From assembly GCA_964036275.1 (NCBI GenBank), contig CAXIWQ010000007.1, positions 1-64,000 on the forward strand: 64,000 nt of DNA, read 5' to 3'. A model generated the notes under the pieces. It did no database searches and had not been told where the DNA came from. It saw only the letters and a list, made by a program, of their open reading frames with translations. Positions 25,034-34,399 of the stretch are shown here, piece by piece (position 1 is the stretch's first letter; every line of letters starts with the position of its first letter). The DNA is from Litoditis marina. Taxonomy: Eukaryota; Nematoda; Chromadorea; Rhabditida; Rhabditidae. Both the position numbers and the translations under genes were made by a program.

Positions 25034-25050
25034 TGCCTGGGGACCAGGCA
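25034..25050 (+). ncRNA. Hairpin 16 bp before the 3' LTR
   Basis: TGCCTGG-GGA-CCAGGCA forms a perfect 7-bp stem with a GGA loop, ending 16 bp before the LTR. It resembles the array hairpins in its TGCC/GGCA base but is longer. As DNA it would also be a strong cruciform. It sits where a polypurine tract would normally lie. Confidence 0.5.
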
Positions 25051-25066
25051 ACCGGACCCCCCGGGA

Positions 25067-25387
25067 TGTTAGGAATGGTTGGTTATAGGCAAGTATTGTA
25101 TTTTGACGTCGCGTTAATAACATGTACGTAGTAAGCCGTCACGCACAAAACCTTTAGTGCAAGGCTCTGGTTACAATTGTCATGATGCAATTTTAGGTCT
25201 TCGTGGTTGTTTTCTTTTTAGTTTCTCTTGGGTTTTTATCTGGTTTCGTGGTTAAATTTGGGTTTTCATGTAATTCTTGCATATAAAGTAACAAAATCAA
25301 GTCTTTTGTTCTGTTTCAAGTGGTTTTCTACCACATATTATCTTTATATTTTGCATTTCACTGTTCACACGAACTTCCGTTCGTAAC
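25067..25387 (+). repeat. 3' long terminal repeat (321 bp)
   Basis: Identical to the 5' LTR by visual comparison, including TATAAA (25282) and TGACGTC (25104). It starts TGTTAGG directly after CCCGGGA and ends CGTAAC, followed by the right target duplication TATCA and then satellite. Confidence 0.95.
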
Positions 25388-25392
25388 TATCA
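25388..25392. other. Target-site duplication, right (LTR element)
   Basis: TATCA, the partner of 21982-21986. The satellite resumes in phase at GCGCGGCCAAAATTCG. Confidence 0.88.
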
Positions 25393-28300
25393 GCGCGGCC
25401 AAAATTCGAACTTTCTGAGTTTCGATACAGAGCTTGTATACATGAAAAATCTTTAGTACACTGTTACTACTCAATTGGACTATCTTCCCACTTATGGTAA
25501 CAACTACCATGAAACAATTGGTTTTCTTACAATCTTCAGATTGACCTGTGAAAAGTTCGGAATCCGGCCGATTGAATATCAGCGCGGCCAAAATTCGAAC
25601 TTTCTGAGTTTCGATACAGAGCTTGTATACATGAAAAACCTTTAGTACGCTGTTTCTACTTAATTGGACTATCTTTCCACTTATAGTATCAACTAACATG
25701 AAACAATTGACCTATTTACAATCTTCAGGTTGACCGGTGAAAACTTCGGAACCCGGCCGATTGAATATCAGCGTGGCCAAAATTCGAACTTTCTGAGTTT
25801 CGATACAGAGCTTGTATACATGAAAAACCTTTAGTGCACTGTTACTACTCAATTGGACTACCTTCCCACTTATTGTAACAACTATTATGAAACAATTGGC
25901 CTTCGTACAATCTTCAGATTGACCTGTGAAAACTTCGAAATCCGGCCGATTCAATATCAGCGCGGCCAAAATTCGAACTTTCTGAGTTTCGATACAGAGC
26001 TTGTATACATGAAAAACCTTTCGTACACTGTTACCACTTAATTGAACTATCTTCCCACTTATTGTAACAACTATTATGAAACAATTGGTTTCCTTACAAT
26101 CTTCAGATTGACCTGTGAAAACTTCGGAATCCGGCCGATTGAATATCAGCGCGGCCAAAATTCGAACTTTCTGAGTTTCGATACAGAGGTTGTATACATG
26201 AAAAACCTTTAGTACACTGTTACTACTCAATTGGACTATCTTCCCACTTATGGTCACAACTACCATGAAACAATTGGCCTCCTTACAATCTTCAGATTGA
26301 CCGGTGAAAACTTCGAAATCCGGCCGATTCAATATCAGCGCGGCCAAAATTCAAACTTTCTGAGTTTCGATACAGAGCTTGTATACATGTAAAACCTTCA
26401 GTACACTGTTAGTACTCAATTGGACTATCTTCCCACTTATGGTCACAACTACCATGAAACAATTGGCCTCCTTACAATCTTCAGATTGACCGGTGAAAAC
26501 TTCGAAATCCGTCCGATTCAATATCAGCGCGGCCAAAATTCGAACTTTCTGAGTTTCGATACAGAGCTTGTATACATGAAAAACCTTTAGTACACTGTTA
26601 CTACTCAATTGGACTATCTTCCCACTTATGGTCACAACTACCATGAAACAATTGGCCTCCTTACAATCTTCAGATTGACCGGTGAAAACTTCGAAATCCG
26701 GCCGATTCAATATCAGCGCGGCCAAAATTCGAACTTTCTGAGTTTCGATACAGAGCTTGTATACATGAAAAACCTTTAGTACACTGTTACTACTCAATTG
26801 GACTATCTTCCCACGTATGGTCACAACTAACATGAAACAATTGACCTATTTACAATCTTCAGGTTGACCGGTGAAAACTTCGGAACCCGGCCGATTCAAT
26901 ATCAGCGCGGCCAAAATTCGAACTTTCTGGGTTTCGATACAGAGCTTGTATACATGAAAAACCTTTAGTACACTGTTACTACTCAGTTGGACTATCTCCT
27001 CACTTATAGTAACAACTACCATGGAACAATTGGTTTTCTTACAATCTTCAGAATGACCTGTGAAAACTTCGGAATCCGGCCGATTGAATATCAGCGCGGC
27101 CAAAATTCGAACTTTCTGAGTTTCGATACAGAGCTTGTATACATGAAAAACCTTTAGTACACTGTTACTACTCAATTGGACTACCTTCCCACTTATTGTA
27201 ACAACTATTATGAAACAATTGGCCTTCGTACAATCTTCAGATTGACCTGTGAAAACTTCGAAATCCGGCCGATTCAATATCAGCGCGGCCAAAATTCGAA
27301 CTTTCTGAGTTTCGATACAGAGCTTGTATACATGAAAAACCTTCCGTACACTGTTACCACTTAATTGAACTATCTTCCCACTTATTGTAACAACTATTAT
27401 GAAACAATTGGTTTCCTTACAATCTTCAGATTGACCTGTGAAAACTTCGGAATCCGGCCGATTGAATATCACGGCCAAAATGCGGCCAAAATTCGACCAA
27501 AATTGCGCGGCCAAAATTCGAACTTTCTGAGTTTCGATACAGAGCTTGTATACATGAAAAACCTTCCGTACACTGTTACCACTTAATTGAACTATCTTCC
27601 CACTTATTGTAACAACTATTATGAAACAATTGGTTTCCTTACAATCTTCAGATTGACCGGTGAAAACTTCGAAATCCGGCCGATTCAATATCAGCGCGGC
27701 CAAAATTCGAACTTTCTGAGTTTCGATACAGAGCTTGTATACATGTAAAACCTTCAGTACACTGTTAGTACTCAATTGGACTATCTTCCCACTTATGGTC
27801 AAAACTACCATGAAACAATTGGCCTCCTTACAATCTTCAGATTGACCTGTGAAAACTTCGGAATCCGGCCGATTGAATATCAGCGCGGCCAAAATTCGAA
27901 CTTTCTGAGTTTCGATACAGAGCTTGTATACATGAAAAACCTTCCGTACACTGTTACCACTTAATTGAACTATCTTCCCACTTATTGTAACAACTATTAT
28001 TAAACAATTGGTTTCCTTACAATCTTCAGATCGACCTGTGAAAACTTCGGAATCCGGCCGATTGAATATCACGGCCAAAATGCGGCCAAAATTCGACCAA
28101 AATTGCGCGGCCAAAATTCGAACTTTCTGAGTTTCGATACAGAGCTTGTATACATGAAAAACCTTCCGTACACTGTTACCACTTAATTGAACTATCTTCC
28201 CACTTATTGTAACAACTATTATGAAACAATTGGTTTCCTTACAATCTTCAGATTGACCGGTGAAAACTTCGAAATCCGGCCGATTCAATATCAGCGCGGC

Positions 28301-30106
28301 CAAAATTCGAACTTTCTGAGTTTCGATACAGAGCTTGTATACATGTAAAACCTTCAGTACACTGTTAGTACTCAATTGGACTATCTTCCCACTTATGGTC
28401 AAAACTACCATGAAACAATTGGCCTCCTTACAATCTTCAGATTGACCGGTGAAAACTTCGAAATCCGTCCGATTCAATGTCAGCGCGGCCAAAATTCAAA
28501 CTTTCTGAGTTTCGATACAGAGCTTGTATACATGAAAAACCTTTAGTACACTGTTACTACTCAATTGGACTATCTTCCCACGTATGGTCACAACTACCAT
28601 GAAACAATTGACCTATTTACAATCTTCAGGTTGACCGGTGAAAACTTCGGAACCCGGCCGATTGAATATCAGCGCGGCCAAAATTCGAACTTTCTGAGTT
28701 TCGATACAGAGCTTGTATACATGAAAAACCTTTAGTGCACTGTTACTACTCAATTGGACTACCTTCCCACTAATTGTAACAACTATTATGAAACAATTGG
28801 CCTTCGTACAATCTTCAGATTGACCTGTGAAAACTTCGAAATCCGGCCGATTCAATATCAGCGCGGCCAAAATTCGAACTTTCTGAGTTTCGATACAGAG
28901 CTTGTATACATGAAAAACCTTCCGTACACTGTTACCACTTAATTGAACTATCTTCCCACTTATTGTAACAACTATTATGAAACAATTGGTTTCCTTACAA
29001 TCTTCAGATTGACCTGTGAAAACTTCGGAATCCGGCCGATTGAATATCAGCGCGGCCAAAATTCGAACTTTCTGAGTTTCGATACAGAGGTTGTATACAT
29101 GAAAAACCTTTAGTACACTGTTACTACTCAATTGGACTATCTTCCCACTTATGGTCCCAACTACCATGAAACAATTGGCCTCCTTACAATATTCAGATTG
29201 ACCGGTGAAAACTTCGAAATCCGGCCGATTCAATATCAGCGCGGCCAAAATTCGAACTTTCTGAGTTTCGATACAGAGCTTGTATACATGTAAAACCTTC
29301 AGTACACTGTTAGTACTCAATTGGACTATCTTCCCACGTATGGTCACAACTAACATGAAACAATTGACCTATTTACAATCTTCAGGTTGACCGGTGAAAA
29401 CTTCGGAACCCGGCCGATTCAATATCAGCGCGGCCAAAATTCGAACTTTCTGGGTTTCGATACAGAGCTTGTATACATGAAAAACCTTCAGTACACTGTT
29501 ACTACTCAGTTGGACTATCTCCCCACTTATAGTAACAACTACCATGAAACAATTGGTTTTCTTACAATCTTCAGATTGACCTGTGAAAACTTCGGAATCC
29601 GGCCGATTGAATATCAGCGCGGCCAAAATTCGAACTTTCTGAGTTTCGATACAGAGCTTGTATACATGAAAAAACTTTAGTACACTGTTACTACTCAATT
29701 GGACTATCTCCCCACTTATAGCAACAACTACCATGAAACAATTGGTTTTCTTACAATCTTCAGATTGACCTGTGAAAACTTCGGAATCCGGCCGATTCAA
29801 TATCAGCGCGGCCAAAATTCGAACTTTCTGAGTTTCGATACAGAGCTTGTATACATGAAAAACCTTCCGTACACTGTTACCACTTAATTGGACTATCTTT
29901 CCACTTATAGTAACAACTACCATAAAACAATTGATTTTTCTACAATCTTCAGATTGACCTGTGAAAACTTCGGAATCCGGCCGATTGAATATCAGCGCGG
30001 CCAAAATTGGAACTTTCTGAGTTTCGATACAGAGCTTGTATACATGAAAAACCTTTAGTACACTGTTACTACTCAATTGGACTATTTTCCCACTTATGGT
30101 AACAAC
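25393..30106. repeat. 189-bp satellite array, block 2 (about 25 monomers)
   Basis: Continuation of the array in the same orientation and phase after the LTR element. Its first monomers match those after about 19,719, so 19,650-20,000 is an uninterrupted homologue of the insertion site. The block includes two expanded 222-bp monomers (see 27240-28445). No genes are seen. Confidence 0.97.
27240..28445. repeat. 600-bp higher-order repeat with a 33-bp-expanded monomer, two copies
   Basis: Two consecutive units of three monomers plus 33 bp. The extra bases lie in ATCACGGCCAAAATGCGGCC followed by AAAATTCGACCAAAATTG, a local reiteration of the CGGCCAAAATTCG segment, at about 27,470 and 28,070. A third example is at about 34,630. 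Because 33 is divisible by 3, the open frame survives. Confidence 0.8.
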
Positions 30107-30118
30107 TACCATGAAACA
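30107..30118. other. Target-site duplication, left (Penelope-like element)
   Basis: TACCATGAAACA, repeated at 33420-33431. Deleting the insertion and one copy restores TACCATGAAACAATTGG, the normal monomer sequence. A 12-bp duplication is within the variable range seen for Penelope-like elements. Confidence 0.85.
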
Positions 30119-30169
30119 TTGTTGGGTTTTCTTGTTAGACCGAACACGAGGTGATATGATGTTTTATTT

Positions 30170-30208
30170 AGTGCTGACGTTTCGGCGGGTTCGCCGTCTT
30201 CAGAGCCT
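30170..30208 (-). ncRNA. Hammerhead-ribozyme-like motif, left Penelope-like copy
   Basis: Exact reverse complement of the motif at 33284-33322 (see that entry for the base assignments). It lies in the 3' UTR of the left copy, about 200 nt after its stop codon. Confidence 0.5.
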
Positions 30209-30408
30209 GAAAAAGGCATCAGTCAACTATTTACAACAAAATCGATACAGTCGCGCCGGAATTCAACTCAAAAGTATTTCAAATAGTACATAGAGAGCAT
30301 GACTAACTCAAATCTAACAGAACTTTGACACACCTTATCCACCGAAGTGGTTGGAGAAATAGTGAGACAACCGAGTGAGACTGTTGACCGGAAGTAAATG
30401 AAGCACAC

Positions 30409-31732
30409 TCAGAAATTGCATTTGCCAAGAAAAGGCACGAGATGCGTGGTAATTGAAATGCACTCGTCTTTCCTGTTCATGGTAGGAGATTTGGCACGTA
30501 TCCAACAAGCTTCCAGCAGTTTCCGTGCAGAAACATCGCTCTCTACCCCTAGCACCGTAACTCGGATGTCAAAATGTGCGCCTTGATGTGAAATAATTCT
30601 ATGGTTTCCCAATGCTGTGCCTTGTAAACTTTTGTCCCGTCCCCTGATGTGCTCTTTCAGACGAATATAAAGTTTGCGCCCAGTTTCCCCAATGTATTGC
30701 TCCCCGCACCCAGTACATTCTATGCAGTAAATACTACCCACTATCATGCAATCACCCGGTTTACCGCTGGGGCATATTACGCACTGTGTTGTGGTGCACA
30801 CTCTATCGTACATCCTATTCCGCACAAGCCGCTTCCTCAGATTGTCAGGGGGAGATTCTACCAAAGTGACGTAGTTGTCTAAATTCGCTCTCCTCAGGCA
30901 GTCTCTAATAGACCTGCTGACTTCATCGGAGATGAACGGCATGCAGAAGACAACTTTGTCGGATGTAAATGTACCTAGGTGATGTTGGTGGCGTGAGAAC
31001 ATGCGCATGCCATTATACCCATTTGATAAGGCAATTACTTCTGCAAGTTGTTTCGACTCATCGCGCTCCTGAGCTCCTGAGCTTAGCTCCCGAGATGTCT
31101 TGTACATATTTCCAACCACTGCTTTTTTCGTAGCTGTTGGGTGAGCTGAACGCGCGTGTATAAGAATGTTCTTGCTGGTAGGTTTTCTGTACCACTTCAC
31201 GTCAAATTCTGAAGGACCCTTTCTCACTCGTGTGTTCAAGAAAGGTAGCCAATCTTGCGCAGGTGTTTCACGAGTAAGGCGAATATGTCTTGACTGTTGA
31301 TTCATGAGACTGAAACACTCGTTCATCTCATCTTGAGTGGATGTCACGATGAAACAGTCATCAATGTATCTACAGTAAAGAGTAGGCATTCGCTCGATTA
31401 CGGACTCTCAATCTTTGACATGAACGCAATCGCAAGAATCGGGGCTAGACGTTGACCCATAGCTAACCCTCTCAGTTGCTTGTAGTAGTTACCTGACCAC
31501 CTAAACACTTTGCAGTCTACGCAGCCCTGAATTAGTAGCATAACTTGTGAGATCGATAATCCATGAGTGTCTATCTCAGCCCAATGATCTGTGAGGAGTT
31601 CGTGCACCGCTTCCAGAGCTGCCTCATTAGAGACGTTGGTGTACAAACTCTCCACATCAAAGGACTCAACAACAGATGACTCATCGATTTTAGTTCGCCG
31701 CAACTGCGATAGAAAATGCCTCGTATTAGAAA
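30409..31732 (-). pseudogene. Penelope-like RT + GIY-YIG polyprotein, left copy (5'-truncated, one frameshift)
   Basis: Reads from 31732 down to a stop at 30409. Order: RT motif A (SFDVESLYTNV), motif B (AMGQRLAP), catalytic YIDD in YCRYIDDCFIV, the PFLNTRV and WYRKPTSKNILIHARSAHP blocks of palm and thumb, a cysteine-rich linker (CTTTQCVIC), and a GIY-YIG endonuclease (IYCIECTGCGEQYIGETGR, then R and KEH). The N-terminal RT motifs upstream of A are missing through 5' truncation. A base is missing in the G-run at 31402-31403 (three in the right copy), shifting the frame between motif B and YIDD and putting a stop just after the break. Downstream of it the frame is intact for 326 codons from the ATG at 31389. 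It is not expected to make active enzyme. Confidence 0.88.
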
Positions 31733-31761
31733 GATGCGCGGGATGAATTTGAGCAACTTAT
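31733..31761 (+). other. 29-nt loop at the centre of the inverted repeat
   Basis: The only unpaired sequence between the arms: GATGCGCGGGATGAATTTGA plus nine bases. It reads in frame into the right copy's RT, so it is element sequence rather than filler. Confidence 0.85.
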
Positions 31762-33083
31762 TTTCTAATACGAGGCATTTTCTATCGCAGTTGCGGCGAA
31801 CTAAAATCGATGAGTCATCTGTTGTTGAGTCCTTTGATGTGGAGAGTTTGTACACCAACGTCTCTAATGAGGCAGCTCTGGAAGCGGTGCACGAACTCCT
31901 CACAGATCATTGGGCTGAGATAGACACTCATGGATTATCGATCTCACAAGTTATGCTACTAATTCAGGGCTGCGTAGACTGCAAAGTGTTTAGGTGGTCA
32001 GGTAACTACTACAAGCAACTGAGAGGGTTAGCTATGGGTCAACGTCTAGCCCCGATTCTTGCGATTGCGTTCATGTCAAAGATTGAGAGTCCCGTAATCG
32101 AGCGAATGCCTACTCTTTACTGTAGATACATTGATGACTGTTTCATCGTGACATCCACTCAAGATGAGATGAACGAGTGTTTCAGTCTCATGAATCAACA
32201 GTCAAGACATATTCGCCTTACTCGTGAAACACCTGCGCAAGATGGCTACCTTTCTTGAACACACGAGTGAGAAAGGGTCCTTCAGAATTTGACGTGAAGT
32301 GGTACAGAAAACCTACCAGCAAGAACATTCTTATACACGCGCGTTCAGCTCACCCAACAGCTACGAAAAAAGCAGTGGTTGGAAATATGTACAAGACATC
32401 TCGGGAGCTAAGCTCAGGAGCTCAGGAGCGCGATGAGTCGAAACAACTTGCAGAAGTAATTGCCTTATCAAATGGGTATAATGGCATGCGCATGTTCTCA
32501 CGCCACCAACATCACCTAGGTACATTTACATCCGACAAAGTTGTCTTCTGCATGCCGTTCATCTCCGATGAAGTCAGCAGGTCTATTAGAGACTGCCTGA
32601 GGAGAGCGAATTTAGACAACTACGTCACTTGGTAGAATCTCCCCCTGACAATCTGAGGAAGCGGCTTGTGCGGAATAGGATGTACGATAGAGTGTGCACC
32701 ACAACACAGTGCGTAATATGCCCCAGCGGTAAACCGGGTGATTGCATGATAGTGGGTAGTATTTACTGCATAGAATGTACTGGGTGCGGGAGCAATACAT
32801 TGGGGAAACTGGGCGCAAACTTTATATTCGTCTGAAAGAGCACATCAGGGGACGGGACAAAAGTTTACAAGGCACAGCATTGGGAAACCATAGAATTATT
32901 TCACATCAAGGCGCACATTTTGACATCCGAGTTACGGTGCTAGGGGTAGAGAGCGATGTTTCTGCACGGAAACTGCTGGAAGCTTGTTGGATACGTGCCA
33001 AATCTCCTACCATGAACAGGAAAGACGAGTGCATTTCAATTACCACGCATCTCGTGCCTTTTCTTGGCAAATGCAATTTCTGA
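31733..33083 (+). pseudogene. Penelope-like RT + GIY-YIG polyprotein, right copy (5'-truncated, three frameshifts)
   Basis: About 451 codons ending in TGA at 33081-33083. Counting codons from 31734: SFDV at 33-36, AMGQ from 100, and YIDD at 132-135 with catalytic aspartates 35, 134 and 135. The PFLNTRV region, thumb, cysteine-rich linker and GIY-YIG domain (about 32,758-32,850) follow. It begins 29 nt further upstream than the left copy, and those 29 nt are in frame with the RT (MRGMNLSNLF), so the loop belongs to this copy. Relative to the left copy single bases are missing at about 32,243 (T), 32,629 (T) and 32,788 (G), all in short homopolymers. Each breaks the frame; together they restore it. 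They could be real decay or consensus errors. Confidence 0.88.
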
Positions 33084-33373
33084 GTGTGCTTCATTTACTT
33101 CCGGTCAACAGTCTCACTCGGTTGTCTCACTATTTCTCCAACCACTTCGGTGGATAAGGTGTGTCAAAGTTCTGTTAGATTTGAGTTAGTCATGCTCTCT
33201 ATGTACTATTTGAAATACTTTTGAGTTGAATTCCGGCGCGACTGTATCGATTTTGTTGTAAATAGTTGACTGATGCCTTTTTCAGGCTCTGAAGACGGCG
33301 AACCCGCCGAAACGTCAGCACTAAATAAAACATCATATCACCTCGTGTTCGGTCTAACAAGAAAACCCAACAA
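31762..33373 (+). repeat. Inverted-repeat arm, right
   Basis: Partner of 30119-31732. It begins TTTCTAATACGAGGC and ends AAAACCCAACAA. The 46 bp after it (33374-33419) have no partner in the left arm. Confidence 0.93.
33284..33322 (+). ncRNA. Hammerhead-ribozyme-like motif, right Penelope-like copy
   Basis: Core strings in the order of a type I hammerhead: CTGAAGA (33289-33295, fits CUGANGA); stem II GGCG-AACC-CGCC (33297-33308) with one extra C before it; GAAA (33309-33312); then CGTC, putting the expected cleavage after C33316. Stem I can form between AGGCT (33284-33288) and AGCACT (33317-33322) with one bulged A, extended by T-A pairs. Stem III is only A-C/G-U with no loop, so one molecule cannot fold it, but two can pair through ACGU. 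Compact hammerheads with minimal stem III that act as dimers are known from Penelope-like elements. The extra C departs from the consensus. Confidence 0.5.
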
Positions 33374-33419
33374 TACATTACACAAATGCCGAGGTTCAAA
33401 GACGATAGGACATGGAGAA
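33374..33419 (+). other. Unpaired 46-bp tail of the right Penelope-like copy
   Basis: Non-satellite sequence between the end of the inverted repeat and the right target duplication, with no counterpart at the left end. It is probably the true 3' end of the element, copied first from the target-primed end and not reached again by the returning strand. Inserted filler is the alternative. Confidence 0.55.
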
Positions 33420-33431
33420 TACCATGAAACA
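33420..33431. other. Target-site duplication, right (Penelope-like element)
   Basis: TACCATGAAACA, the partner of 30107-30118. The satellite then continues with ATTGGTTTTCTTACAATC. Confidence 0.85.
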
Positions 33432-34399
33432 ATTGGTTTTCTTACAATCTTCAGGTTGACCGGTGAAAACTTCGAAATCCGGCCGATTCAATATCAGCGC
33501 GGCCAAAATTCGAACTTTCTGAGTTTCGATACAGAGCTTGTATACATGAAAAACCTTTAGTACACTGTTACTACTTAATTGGACTATCTTTCCACTTATA
33601 GTAACAACTAACATGAAACAATTGACCTATTTACAATCTTCAGGTTGACCGGTGAAAACTTCGAAATCCGGCCGATTCAATATCAGCGCGGCCAAAATTC
33701 GAACTTTCTGAGTTTCGATACAGAGGTTGTATACATGAAAAACCTTTAGGACACTGTTACTACTTAATTGGACTATTTTCCCACTTATGGTAACAACTAC
33801 CATGAAACAATTGGTTTTCTTACAATCTTCAGATTGACCTGTGAAAACTTCGAAATCCGGCCGATTCAGTATCAGCGCGGCCAAAATTCGAACTTTCTGA
33901 GTTTCGATACAGAGCTTGTATACATGAAAAACCTTCAGTACACTGTTACTACTCAATTGGACTATCTCCCCACTTATAGTAACAACTACCATGAAACAAT
34001 TGGTTTTCTTACAATCTTCAGATTGACCTGTGAAAACTTCGGAATCCGGCCGATTCAATATCAGCGCGGCCAAAATTCGAACTTTCTGAGTTTCGATACA
34101 GAGCTTGTATACATGAAAAACCTTCCGTACACTGTTACCACTTAATTGGACTATCTTTCCACTTATAGTAACAACTACCATAAAACAATTGGTTTTTCTA
34201 CAATCTTCAGATTGACCTGTGAAAACTTCGGAATCCGGCCGATTGAATATCAGCGCGGCCAAAATTCGAACCTTCTGAGTTTCGATACAGAGATTGTATA
34301 CATGAAAAATCTTTAGTACACTGTTACTACTCAATTGGACTATCTTCCCACTCATGGTAACAACCACCATGAAACAATTGGTTTTCTTACAATCTTCAG

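Larger units (their letters stand above)
24679..25066 (+). other. Gag 3' untranslated region in place of pol
   Basis: 388 bp between the gag stop and the 3' LTR. It holds the 39-bp-period hairpin array and a terminal hairpin. No purine-rich tract of the usual kind precedes the 3' LTR; the last bases are CCGGACCCCCCGGGA, so the plus-strand primer site is unclear. Nothing here resembles a remnant of pol. Confidence 0.7.
21987..25387 (+). mobile_element. Gag-only (non-autonomous) LTR retrotransposon
   Basis: Complete element of 3401 bp: 5' LTR, leader of about 478 bp, one Gag ORF, a structured 3' untranslated region and the 3' LTR, with a 5-bp target duplication. There is no protease, reverse transcriptase, RNase H or integrase anywhere between the LTRs (only 388 bp separate the gag stop from the 3' LTR), so transposition would need enzymes from another element. 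The LTRs read as identical, indicating a recent insertion. It matches the general class of terminal-repeat elements that carry only gag, known mainly from plants. A 5-bp duplication fits Ty3/gypsy or BEL/Pao, and I cannot choose between them without pol. Confidence 0.93.
30119..31732 (-). repeat. Inverted-repeat arm, left
   Basis: 1614 bp whose reverse complement is 31762-33373 (1612 bp). The 2-bp length difference equals the gaps: one base missing here (31402), three missing in the right arm. The arm ends at GTATTAGAAA next to the loop and starts TTGTTGGGTTTTC beside the target duplication. Confidence 0.93.
30119..33419. mobile_element. Head-to-head pair of 5'-truncated Penelope-like retroelements
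   Basis: A single 3301-bp insertion made of two copies of one Penelope-like element. The left copy reads on the minus strand (30119-31732) and the right on the plus strand (31733-33419). They meet at their truncated 5' ends, with both 3' ends outward. Penelope-like elements encode a telomerase-related reverse transcriptase fused to a GIY-YIG endonuclease and insert by target-primed reverse transcription. The arms match base for base apart from four single-base gaps that I found. The flanking 12-bp duplication and unchanged satellite phase show that the pair entered as one unit. Confidence 0.92.

Noticed and set aside
30119..33419. Inverted repeat as a chimeric-read palindrome artefact
   Set aside because: The palindrome is confined to the element, is flanked by a target duplication, and the satellite keeps the same orientation and phase on both sides. 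A read-through artefact would invert the satellite as well.
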